DNA of 5,929 nt from Parvularculaceae bacterium UBA4496 (GTDB taxonomy: Bacteria; Pseudomonadota; Alphaproteobacteria; Caulobacterales; Parvularculaceae), in contig DGNI01000193.1 in assembly GCA_002388885.1 (NCBI GenBank), positions 1 through 5,929 on the forward strand, written 5' to 3'. Numbering within the stretch: position 1 is the first letter of the stretch; each line of letters opens with the position of its first letter. The position numbers were made by a program, and so were the translations under genes. The notes beneath the pieces are model-generated. The model did not search any database, had not been told where the DNA came from, and saw nothing but the letters and a program-made list of their open reading frames with translations. Below are positions 1 to 5,929 of the stretch, piece by piece.

Positions 1-182
1 ACAAACTGACCCAGGACGTTCTGTTCGCCGGCAAACGCCCAGAACAATCCTGCAAGGACGACATCAATGCCAATCAGTACAGCGGTCAGAAAACCGCCAT
101 CGCCGGCAAGCAGCCCAAAGCCGCTATCGATATAGGCGATAAACGTGCTGGTGAAATCGTCGATGACGTTGAGGTCGTCCAT
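1..182 (-). CDS. trbL: TrbL, VirB6-like polytopic channel protein, N-terminal part (3' end outside window)
   Basis: The frame starting with ATG at 182 encodes at least 60 residues and runs off the window at position 1. It begins MDDLNVIDDFTSTFIAYIDS and continues GFGLLAGDGGFLTAVLIGID, then a membrane helix at about 31-50 ending in GLFWAFAGEQNVLG. This is the recognisable N-terminus of P-type TrbL, the multi-spanning inner-membrane protein equivalent to VirB6 that forms part of the translocation path. It follows trbJ by 15 bases. The upstream sequence has only a weak GAG match to a Shine-Dalgarno sequence at seven-base spacing, so translation may depend on ribosomes leaving trbJ. The rest of the protein and the later genes expected in such operons (trbF, trbG, trbI) lie outside the window. 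Confidence 0.88.
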   Translation of the reverse strand, partial: MDDLNVIDDFTSTFIAYIDSGFGLLAGDGGFLTAVLIGIDVVLAGLFWAFAGEQNVLGQF

Positions 183-197
183 GGGCGTGCTCGTTGA

Positions 198-929
198 TTA
201 AGAGGGCGTGTATGCGGAGCCGTCACCGAGGAAGCGTCCGCGGTGAATGCGGGCGCGTTCTTCCGTTTGCAGCTGGCGCGCGCGATCGAGCGCTTCGGCC
301 CGATACTGAACCGCCAGCAATTGCGCGGTCTGCATGGATTGCTTCGCTTGAAGCGCAAGCAACTGGTTTCCGGCCTGCTCAACCTGCAGGCCGCCGATCG
401 CGGTTTCGCTCTCTGTGACAATTTCTTCGAGCGTCGAAACGTCGAGGGCAATCGTTTCGGTCACCTTCGCCTGCATAACGAGGGCGTCATTCAGCGCCCT
501 GCTCGCTTCTTTCCAGTGCGAATTCGCCGCCGCGCCCATGGCGAGGTTGGAAAAGGCGGAATAATCCTCAGGAAAGAGCGTTTTGAAGGCGGCGTCGATG
601 GTGGCGACATCATAGGCGAGCCCGTTGGCGGTCTGGATCAACTTGTCGATCTCGAAAAGGCGCGCTTTCAACGCCGCCTTTGCCGAATAAGGAAGCTGCG
701 TCAGCTCCTTTGCCTGATTGGCGATCATCGCTGCTTCATTCGTCAATTGCTTGATCTGATTGTTGATCATCTCAAGCGTGCGCGCGGCCGTCAGAAGATT
801 TTGCGCATAGTTCGTCGGATCGTAAACGATCCCGCCCAGGATAAAGGCGTTGGCCGGGGGCGCTTGCGCGATGCTCGCCGAGATCGCCAGCGCAAGCGTT
901 GAAACAAGGGTTTTCATTTTGCGTTTCAT
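198..929 (-). CDS. trbJ: TrbJ, VirB5-like periplasmic transfer protein
   Basis: TrbJ (243 residues from this start) is a secreted component thought to correspond to VirB5, a minor pilus or adhesion subunit. A signal peptide is clear: basic start MKRKMK, hydrophobic core TLVSTLALAISASIA, and likely cleavage after ANA at 26-28. The mature N-terminus FILGGIVYDPTNYAQNLLTA and the following INNQIKQLTNEA are typical of the TrbJ family. Most of the rest is predicted long alpha-helix with coiled-coil character, especially 139-228, ending in a short polar tail. No cysteine is present. The reading frame is open for 52 more codons upstream inside trbE, but the ATG at 929 is chosen because the signal peptide begins there, AGGAG at 937-941 precedes it by seven bases, and it overlaps the trbE stop as ATGA. 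The gene ends 15 bases before trbL; no trbK lies between. Confidence 0.95.
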   Translation of the reverse strand: MKRKMKTLVSTLALAISASIAQAPPANAFILGGIVYDPTNYAQNLLTAARTLEMINNQIKQLTNEAAMIANQAKELTQLPYSAKAALKARLFEIDKLIQTANGLAYDVATIDAAFKTLFPEDYSAFSNLAMGAAANSHWKEASRALNDALVMQAKVTETIALDVSTLEEIVTESETAIGGLQVEQAGNQLLALQAKQSMQTAQLLAVQYRAEALDRARQLQTEERARIHRGRFLGDGSAYTPS

Positions 930-3355
930 TCTCTTTCTCCTTTCGATGATGATCGTTCCGGCAAGAGAGCGGCGGCCCAGTCGAGCCCTTTTGCGGCAAG
1001 CAATTGCTGCGCAAAGGGCGCGTCGCTCGCCTCGCGGAGTAGTTTGCCGATGAGCCGATGATCCTGCGGCGAAGACGCTCCGCAAAAGGCGAGCGCAATG
1101 TCTCCCAACCGAAGATCGAAAATGCGATTGCCCACGGGAGACTGGTAATAATACTCCTGCTTGGGTGTCATGCTTGCGATGATGTCGATTTGCCGGTCGT
1201 TCAGTCCAAAATTCGAATATGCCGAATAGATGCTCGACTCTCGCGCCCGCGGATTGGGCAGGAATATTCTCGACGGGCAGGATTCGATAATAGAAGGCGC
1301 AATCGCGGAGGCTTGCACGTCGCTCAGCGACTGGGTTGCAAAGATGACAGATACATTCTTCTTGCGAAGCGTCTTCAGCCAGTCTCGGATTCTTCCCGAA
1401 AACATTGGATTGTCGAGAAAGAGCCAGGCTTCGTCCAACAACAACAGCGTTGGATTTCCGTTGAACCGCTCTTCCAGTCGATCAAAGAGATAGGTGAGCG
1501 CCGGTGCGATAGCCGACTGCTCCCGCATAAGCTCCTCCATCTCGAAGCAAACGAGATTCGAAAACGAAACCGCCTCTTTATCTGCGTCAAAGAGGTCGCC
1601 GAATGCTCCTTCCACGGTGAAAGGCTTCAATGCATTGCGGAGGCTCCGGTCTTGGACCAGGAGCGAGAAGCCAGTGAGCGTGCGCTCGGCGGTCGGCGCC
1701 GCGGCAAGACTGGATAGCGCAGACCAAACCGCCTCTTTAATTGGAGGATCGACCGTTACGCCTTCCTGCGCCAGCAACCCGAGCAGCCAGCGTTGGGCGC
1801 GCGCCTTGTCTTCCGGCGCCTCAAGATCGCACAAGGGTTGGAAGGAAAGATCCGCCTTGGACCCGAGATCATAGACGGCCCCTCCAAGACCGAGGCATGC
1901 GGCGCGGATCGAGCGGCCTTTATCGAATGCAAAAACTTGCGCATTCTCATAACGGTGAAACTGCGCGGCGATGAAAGCGAGAAGCACCGACTTCCCGGCG
2001 CCGGTTGGCCCGACGATCAGCGTGTGACCGACATCGCCAATATGCGTCGATAACCGGAATGGCGTATGACCGCGGGTCGTCGCCAGGGCCAAGGGCGGTC
2101 CGCCCAGATGATCGTTGCGCGCCGGCCCCGCCCAGACGGAGGACAATGGCGCGATATGCGCTAGGTTTAACGTGTGAATGAGCGGCTGACGGATATTGGC
2201 GTAGAGATGTCCGGGTAGGCTGCCGAGCCATGCATCCACGGCGTTCACAGACTCGCGAATGGTCACGAAGCCGCGTTCGTTCAAGACGCGCTCGACTTCC
2301 CGCACGCGTTGATCAACGACGCTCCGCTCCTGATCGTGTACGACAACCGACGTCGTTAGAAACCCGAAAGAAACGTCGTCGGCGCCGAGTTCCTGCAGCG
2401 CGGCGTCCGCATCGGCTGTCTTATTGTCGGCGTCCGTATCAACGAGGGCGCTGGCTTCATTGAACAGCGTCTCTTTGATGATTGCGGCGATGGATTTGCG
2501 TTTGGCGAACCATTGACGGCGGTATTTGGCGAGTTCGGCTGACGCCCTCGCCTTGTCCATAGCGATGAACCGCGTCGTCCAGCGATAGGGAAATGCGAGC
2601 GCGTTGAGGCTATCCAAGAAACCCGGTTCGCTCGCCGGCGGGAATCCGAGAACAGAAATCACCCGCAGATGCGCTTCACCCAGTTTTGGTTCAAGACCGC
2701 CTGTGAGCGGTTCATCGACAAGCATCGCATCAAGATAGAGAGGCGTTTCCGGGGCGATGATATCGTGCTGTTTTGAAGACACACACGCATGCAGATAGGA
2801 AAGCGTCTCGTCATCATCGAGCGGGCGGCATTCCGGCGTCGCAAGCGCCAGGAGATCGATCGCTTTGTCTGTCTCTTGAAAAAAATAGCCAAGACGGTCG
2901 CCCGCATGGTCCGGAGCGGCAAGTTCGTCTTGTTTCAGGAACGCTCGCTCGGCCCGCGCCGTCCGGTCGGCCGGCGGCATATACGAGAAGGTGAGATAGT
3001 ATTCGCATTCGAAATATTCTGCGGTCGACTCAAATGCGGCGCGGCGCTCCTCGTCGATGAGAAACGATAGAGGGCACGGCCATTCGCTTGTCGGATAATC
3101 CGCTGCGGGAACCCTGCCCATTTCAAAATGCAAGACCCAGCCTGATCGGAACCTGCGCAGAACGTTGTTGATGCGCGCCATATAGCTGAGAAGTTCTTCG
3201 GGGCTGGCGCTTTCGAGGTCAGGTCCGCGGTAACGGACAGTCCGTTGCAGGGCGCCGTCCTTATTGAGGACGACGCCCGGCGCGACAAGCGCCGCCCAGG
3301 GAAGATAATCGGCAAGGCGCTTCGGACGCTTTTGATATTCGGCGAGATTCAGCAT
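926..3355 (-). CDS. trbE: TrbE, VirB4-family conjugation ATPase
   Basis: TrbE (809 residues) is the large VirB4-type ATPase that powers pilin dislocation and channel assembly at the inner membrane. The N-terminus MLNLAEYQKRPKRLADYLPW matches what I know of Ti-type and ICE-type TrbE, which supports the ATG at 3355 although no good Shine-Dalgarno sequence precedes it; the seven-base overlap with trbD suggests translational coupling. The CagE/TrbE/VirB domain covers roughly 180-390. The ATPase domain follows with Walker A GPTGAGKS at 449-456, the FDKGRS element at 477-482, Walker B LLLLDEAW at 637-644, and FATQS at 672-676. Key Lys455, Thr450 and the Asp641-Glu642 pair are intact. The length is near that of Ti plasmid TrbE. 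The stop overlaps the trbJ start as ATGA. No truncation or frameshift is seen. Confidence 0.97.
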   Translation of the reverse strand: MLNLAEYQKRPKRLADYLPWAALVAPGVVLNKDGALQRTVRYRGPDLESASPEELLSYMARINNVLRRFRSGWVLHFEMGRVPAADYPTSEWPCPLSFLIDEERRAAFESTAEYFECEYYLTFSYMPPADRTARAERAFLKQDELAAPDHAGDRLGYFFQETDKAIDLLALATPECRPLDDDETLSYLHACVSSKQHDIIAPETPLYLDAMLVDEPLTGGLEPKLGEAHLRVISVLGFPPASEPGFLDSLNALAFPYRWTTRFIAMDKARASAELAKYRRQWFAKRKSIAAIIKETLFNEASALVDTDADNKTADADAALQELGADDVSFGFLTTSVVVHDQERSVVDQRVREVERVLNERGFVTIRESVNAVDAWLGSLPGHLYANIRQPLIHTLNLAHIAPLSSVWAGPARNDHLGGPPLALATTRGHTPFRLSTHIGDVGHTLIVGPTGAGKSVLLAFIAAQFHRYENAQVFAFDKGRSIRAACLGLGGAVYDLGSKADLSFQPLCDLEAPEDKARAQRWLLGLLAQEGVTVDPPIKEAVWSALSSLAAAPTAERTLTGFSLLVQDRSLRNALKPFTVEGAFGDLFDADKEAVSFSNLVCFEMEELMREQSAIAPALTYLFDRLEERFNGNPTLLLLDEAWLFLDNPMFSGRIRDWLKTLRKKNVSVIFATQSLSDVQASAIAPSIIESCPSRIFLPNPRARESSIYSAYSNFGLNDRQIDIIASMTPKQEYYYQSPVGNRIFDLRLGDIALAFCGASSPQDHRLIGKLLREASDAPFAQQLLAAKGLDWAAALLPERSSSKGERE
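930..941 (-). promoter_or_regulatory. Ribosome-binding site deciding the trbJ start
   Basis: The minus strand reads AGGAGAAAGAGA immediately before the ATG at 929. AGGAG with seven-base spacing is close to ideal. It lies inside the last codons of trbE and explains how trbJ is translated despite having no intergenic leader. It supports the short 243-residue product rather than the 295-residue frame. Confidence 0.72.
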
Positions 3356-3603
3356 GAGAGATATTGCCCATGCTTCAAGTGCCTAACGCCCACTTCGAGA
3401 AACTTCGGGTCTTTCTTCGCGGCGTAAACCGCGGCGGCGTGTCCGATCAGTCCGAGCACGATGCCGGCTGCCCACATTTGCATGCCAAGACCGACGGCGG
3501 CGGCGATGGTGCCGTTAATGATGGCGATGCCGCGCGGCGCGCCCGCCATTAAGAGCGGCTCCGTCAGACTGCGATGAATGGGGATAGAGTAACCGTCGAT
3601 CAT
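3349..3603 (-). CDS. trbD: TrbD, VirB3-like inner-membrane protein
   Basis: TrbD (84 residues from the chosen start) is a small inner-membrane component equivalent to VirB3, which works with the VirB4-type ATPase TrbE. It has two predicted membrane helices, about 25-41 (GIAIINGTIAAAVGLGM) and 43-62, after a short N-terminus containing the family-like segment HRSLTEPLLMAGAPRG. The conserved stretch AAKKDPKFLEVGVRHLKHG follows the second helix and is characteristic of the family. The frame can be read from a TTG at 3618, but the ATG at 3603 is preferred because AGGGGA at 3610-3615 is placed six bases before it and the TTG overlaps that ribosome-binding site. The gene starts 11 bases after the trbC stop and its end overlaps the trbE start by seven bases. 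Confidence 0.93.
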   Translation of the reverse strand: MIDGYSIPIHRSLTEPLLMAGAPRGIAIINGTIAAAVGLGMQMWAAGIVLGLIGHAAAVYAAKKDPKFLEVGVRHLKHGQYLSC

Positions 3604-3616
3604 TGCCTTTCCCCTC
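3604..3616 (-). promoter_or_regulatory. Ribosome-binding site deciding the trbD start
   Basis: On the minus strand the sequence GAGGGGAAAGGCA directly precedes the ATG at 3603. AGGGGA is a good Shine-Dalgarno match with six bases of spacing and overlaps the trbC stop codon, so ribosomes ending trbC could restart here. This favours ATG over the TTG at 3618 that begins the longest reading frame. Confidence 0.7.
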
Positions 3617-3941
3617 AAACCAGCGCGCCGCCGCCGAAGGAAAAAAAGGCGAGGAAGAAGCTTGTCGCGGCAAAAGCGATCGAGAGACCAAAAACAATCT
3701 GAATAAGGCGGCGGAATCCGCCGGACGTATCCCCGAACGCAAGTGACAGTCCGGTGATAATGATGATGATGACAGCCACGATGCGCGCGACGGGCCCCTC
3801 AATCGAGGCGAGAATTTGCGTCAATGGCGCTTCCCACGGCATGCCCGATCCCGCAGCGTGAGCGTGTCCGTTGAAGAACAATATTCCGACGGCAAGCAAT
3901 GCCGACAGGTGAAGGGCGCGAGAATAGTTGCGAGCGATCAT
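3615..3941 (-). CDS. trbC: TrbC, VirB2-like conjugative pilin precursor
   Basis: This 108-residue protein is the major subunit of the conjugative pilus. It has a cleavable signal peptide: basic n-region (MIARNYSR), hydrophobic core LSALLAVGILFF and a likely cleavage after AHA at 27-29. The mature part has two transmembrane helices, about 48-70 (with five consecutive isoleucines at 58-62) and about 78-101, separated by a short cytoplasmic loop DTSGGFRR. This is the VirB2/TrbC topology. In RP4, TrbC is trimmed at both ends and cyclised with the help of TraF. Here the tail after the second helix is very short (SFGGGALV), so little or no large C-terminal trimming seems possible; whether the pilin is cyclic cannot be read from the sequence. 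A GGAG motif at 3949-3952 lies seven bases before the ATG, which overlaps the trbB stop as ATGA. Confidence 0.94.
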   Translation of the reverse strand: MIARNYSRALHLSALLAVGILFFNGHAHAAGSGMPWEAPLTQILASIEGPVARIVAVIIIIITGLSLAFGDTSGGFRRLIQIVFGLSIAFAATSFFLAFFSFGGGALV

Positions 3942-4942
3942 GAATGGTCTCCGTTATTGACGATAAAAAGTTCAGGAGCGTCGACTGGCTCCAGCATGTA
4001 GCCTTGCTGTCGGTCATGCCCTGTAACGCGAATGATCTCGGTGACGCGCCGTCCTTTCTGCGACTTCTCGATAAAGACAACGACGTCGACGGCTTCCGCG
4101 ATAAGGGATTGCGGTGCGCTTTGAGAACGCTCTCCAATCAGTTGCTCCAGACGTGCGAGCGCCAAGACTGCTGAATTCGCATGAATCGTCGCGATGCCGC
4201 CCGGATGGCCCGTGTTCCAGGCCTTCATGAGATCGAGCGCCTCGCCGCCGCGGACCTCCCCGACAATGATCCGGTCCGGGCGTAACCGCATGGTCGAACG
4301 AACGAGCGCTTCAAGCGTCACGCGCTGCGATGTGCGCAAGGCGATGGAGTCTTTTGCTTCACATCGTAGCTCTCGCGTGTCTTCGAGAATGACAACCCGC
4401 TCATTGCGTTCTGCGATTTCAGCGAGAAGTGAGTTGGCAAGGGTCGTTTTGCCGGACGCCGTACCGCCGGCGATCAGAACACTGCTCCGCATGCGCACGG
4501 CTGTTCTAAGAACCTGCGCCTGACGTTGCGTCATGACTCCCGCCGCAACATAATCATTGAGAGGAATGACGATCTTCGAGGGCTTTCGGATTGTGAACGC
4601 AGGGTTGTTTGAGACTGGCGGCAAGACGCCTTCAAAGCGTTCGCCGGTTCCCGGCAATTCACCGGAGACAATCGGGTGCTCGTGATCGCAGACCGTATCG
4701 AGAGCCGACGCGACAAGACGGATAATCCGCTCGACATCGGCCGCCGCCATAGGCGCGTCGGCTCTCTCACGACCACTTCCAGCGCGCTCGATCCACAACG
4801 CGCCGTCGGGATTGGCGATGATTTCGGTCACGCTATCATCGTCAAGCGCACAGGCGATTGCCGGCCCGAAGGCGGTTTTCAACATTGAAATCCGGCGAAA
4901 CGCGACCCGAGCAGTTTGATGTTGACTCTGAGCGCTCGTCAT
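3938..4942 (-). CDS. trbB: TrbB, VirB11-family traffic ATPase
   Basis: TrbB (334 residues; RP4 TrbB is of similar size) is the hexameric cytoplasmic ATPase at the base of the P-type conjugation channel, needed for pilus assembly and substrate transfer. All VirB11/GspE-family signatures are present in order: Walker A GGTASGKTT at 159-167, Asp box VVILEDTREL at 183-192, Walker B RIIVGEVRGGEAL at 224-236, and His box HPGGIATIHAN at 246-256. The N-terminal domain (about 1-125) contains the usual SVTEIIANPDGALW segment at 37-50. No transmembrane segment is seen. The ATG at 4942 is supported by a strong Shine-Dalgarno sequence, GGGGAGG at 4950-4956, seven bases upstream, and by the ATGA overlap with the preceding RHH gene. 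Its own stop overlaps the trbC start in the same way. Nothing suggests inactivation. Confidence 0.97.
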   Translation of the reverse strand: MTSAQSQHQTARVAFRRISMLKTAFGPAIACALDDDSVTEIIANPDGALWIERAGSGRERADAPMAAADVERIIRLVASALDTVCDHEHPIVSGELPGTGERFEGVLPPVSNNPAFTIRKPSKIVIPLNDYVAAGVMTQRQAQVLRTAVRMRSSVLIAGGTASGKTTLANSLLAEIAERNERVVILEDTRELRCEAKDSIALRTSQRVTLEALVRSTMRLRPDRIIVGEVRGGEALDLMKAWNTGHPGGIATIHANSAVLALARLEQLIGERSQSAPQSLIAEAVDVVVFIEKSQKGRRVTEIIRVTGHDRQQGYMLEPVDAPELFIVNNGDHS

Positions 4943-5385
4943 TGGACCGCCTCCCCGCGCTGTTCGGTCGTCGCTGCGCTCAAGCCCATATGTTCGAGCA
5001 GCGTGTCGGTGAATCGCTCCTGCCCCATGAGGCGATCGCCGACCTGCGAGATAAACCGCTCGAACCGCTTCTGACCCATCGCTTCCGCGGCGGCGCGGTT
5101 TTGCTCTGGCAAGGGCGGCGTGATGCAGAGATAATAGAGAATGTAGAGTGCTAGCGTTTCGGTCTGCGCGGATGCGTCGTCAGCAAGACGCTCCATCGCT
5201 CGTGTCAACTTATCGAGCCGTTTGATCAACGCTGCATATTCCTGAGAATCTTCTTTGGGATTTAGAAGCTCGACAATCGCCGCTTCGACGATCGACGCCT
5301 TCGTGACGCCGGGCCTTTCCGCGGCGCGCGACAAGAGCGTTTCCGCTTTTTCTCCCAACCGAACCTGCAGCCTCGCTTTTTTCAT
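4939..5385 (-). CDS. Ribbon-helix-helix (CopG-like) protein of the trb operon
   Basis: This 148-residue protein sits between traG and trbB, a place where many proteobacterial trb operons carry a CopG-family annotated gene. Residues 1-42 fit a ribbon-helix-helix DNA-binding fold: a short basic strand (KKARLQVRL), a helix (EKAETLLSRAA), a turn (GVTKAS) and a second helix (IVEAAIVELL). Residues 48-75 look like an amphipathic or coiled-coil helix. Then comes a hydrophobic stretch, LALYILYYLCITPPLP (78-93), and a charged helical tail with repeated GQ(K/E)RF elements at 104-108 and 121-125. RHH repressors are often much shorter, so about 100 residues are unexplained. The ATG lies three bases after the traG stop with no clear Shine-Dalgarno sequence, suggesting coupling to traG translation. 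Its stop overlaps the trbB start as ATGA. Role as a transfer regulator is inferred from the fold and position only; a structural accessory role is also possible. Confidence 0.85.
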   Translation of the reverse strand: MKKARLQVRLGEKAETLLSRAAERPGVTKASIVEAAIVELLNPKEDSQEYAALIKRLDKLTRAMERLADDASAQTETLALYILYYLCITPPLPEQNRAAAEAMGQKRFERFISQVGDRLMGQERFTDTLLEHMGLSAATTEQRGEAVQ

Positions 5386-5388
5386 GAC

Positions 5389-5929
5389 TTAAAAACTCGG
5401 CGTAATGCTGTCGGGATGCCGGTCCATGACGGCCGCACGCTGCGTCGCGGTCCTCGCTATATCCTGAAGTTTCTTGGCTTGCGCAGCGTCGTCATCATTC
5501 TCCAATGTCGATGGATCGCACGGTCCAGGGTCGGGCTTGCTCGCCGGTGGCATAGCGAATTCATGCTGCATGCCGCGCCCGCCATCGTCGTTTTCGCCCT
5601 CGCCTTTGACCATATCGAACCAGGGCTGGCTCAAGCGCGCATCCGTTTTGGCTACGATGTCAGACCAGTCGTCATCACGAGCCTTCGGCGAATCAGTGTA
5701 GGAATCATCATCGGCTCTGATTTCAGGCGGCGCGAGACGGCGGGCGGTGAAATTTACGTCCCGGAAATATTGGAGTTTCTGGGCGCGGATCGGCGCGACG
5801 CCCGACACCATTGCAATCGCTTCTTTCGTCGGAAGCTGCATCACTTCGCCGGGCGTCAGCAACGGCCGGGCAGTTTCCTGGCGAGAGACCATGACATGCG
5901 CGAGCCAGGGCGCCAGGCGATGGCCGGCA
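5389..5929 (-). CDS. traG: TraG/VirD4-type coupling protein, C-terminal part (5' end outside window)
   Basis: This is the last 179 residues of a type IV secretion coupling protein, the inner-membrane ATPase that brings the relaxase-bound DNA to the mating channel. The frame is open to the window edge, and an internal ATG at 5892 should not be taken as the start because the conserved sequence GHRLAPWLAHVMVSRQETAR runs straight through it. Family hallmarks of the TraG C-terminus are visible: RPLLTPGEVMQLP at fragment residues 21-33, followed by MVSGVAPIRAQKLQYF. Both NTPase motifs would lie upstream, outside the window. After about residue 60 the protein becomes a low-complexity tail rich in Asp and Glu (about 22 acidic residues in 80), ending in TPSF. 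It stops with TAA three bases before the next gene, so the two are probably co-transcribed. Family assignment is firm; the function of the tail is unknown. Confidence 0.93.
   Translation of the reverse strand, partial: AGHRLAPWLAHVMVSRQETARPLLTPGEVMQLPTKEAIAMVSGVAPIRAQKLQYFRDVNFTARRLAPPEIRADDDSYTDSPKARDDDWSDIVAKTDARLSQPWFDMVKGEGENDDGGRGMQHEFAMPPASKPDPGPCDPSTLENDDDAAQAKKLQDIARTATQRAAVMDRHPDSITPSF

Noticed and set aside
86..451. Minus-strand 121-residue frame across the trbJ/trbL junction
   Set aside because: It is a different frame overlapping the end of trbJ and the start of trbL, both of which have recognisable family sequence; its Ser/Arg/Pro-rich product looks like a shifted-frame shadow.
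243..902. Plus-strand 219-residue reading frame inside trbJ
   Set aside because: It is antisense to nearly all of trbJ and has a repetitive Arg/Gly-rich sequence with no family resemblance. The equal length to the antisense frame in trbE is a coincidence.
930..1085. N-terminal extension of trbJ by 52 codons
   Set aside because: It would overlap trbE extensively and bury the signal peptide. A near-ideal ribosome-binding site and an ATGA overlap mark the start at 929.
1058..1717. Plus-strand 219-residue reading frame inside trbE
   Set aside because: It lies wholly antisense to the strongly conserved trbE, including the codons for the Walker B region, has an Arg/Gln-rich composition typical of an antisense frame in GC-rich DNA, and no recognisable domain.
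5382..5387. TCATGA palindrome at the RHH gene start as a possible operator
   Set aside because: A six-base palindrome is expected by chance and follows largely from the start codon context; no second copy or longer dyad was seen nearby to suggest an RHH binding site.
1..5929. Defence system, insertion sequence, CRISPR array, tRNA or novel cargo
   Set aside because: The minus strand is filled almost without gaps by recognisable transfer genes, leaving no space for another system, and no direct or inverted repeats of note were seen by eye.

Overview
The window lies entirely inside a P-type (RP4/Ti Trb-like) conjugative mating-pair-formation operon. All convincing genes are on the minus strand, so the operon reads from high to low coordinates: traG (3' end only), a ribbon-helix-helix (CopG-like) gene, trbB, trbC, trbD, trbE, trbJ, and the first 60 codons of trbL. 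Every gene calls as intact except the two cut by the window edges. There is essentially no intergenic DNA: the largest gap is 15 bases, between trbJ and trbL.

The protein sequences (for example the TrbE start MLNLAEYQKRPKRLADYLPW and the TrbL start MDDLNVIDDF) and the fairly GC-rich codon usage suggest an alphaproteobacterium. The order traG / RHH gene / trbBCDEJL is typical of the transfer modules of proteobacterial integrative conjugative elements (Tn4371-like and rhizobial types) and of some plasmids. No replication, integration or relaxase gene is visible, so the window cannot say whether the carrier is a plasmid or an integrated element. The host assignment is inference.

In functional terms, TraG (the VirD4-like coupling protein) delivers the relaxase-DNA complex to the channel. 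TrbB (VirB11-like) and TrbE (VirB4-like) are the cytoplasmic ATPases. TrbC (VirB2-like) is the pilin, TrbD (VirB3-like) an inner-membrane partner of TrbE, TrbJ a periplasmic VirB5-like component, and TrbL the polytopic VirB6-like channel protein. The remaining components (trbF, trbG, trbI) would be expected beyond position 1. The RHH protein is the only member without a defined role and is the most plausible local regulator.

Neighbouring genes are tightly coupled: ATGA stop/start overlaps occur at RHH/trbB, trbB/trbC and trbE/trbJ, and trbD/trbE overlap by 7 bases. I see no internal promoter, terminator, insertion sequence, CRISPR array, RNA gene or cargo gene. The window is best read as a well-conserved transfer module. 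The points worth a second look are the RHH protein, the absence of trbK and the TraG acidic tail.
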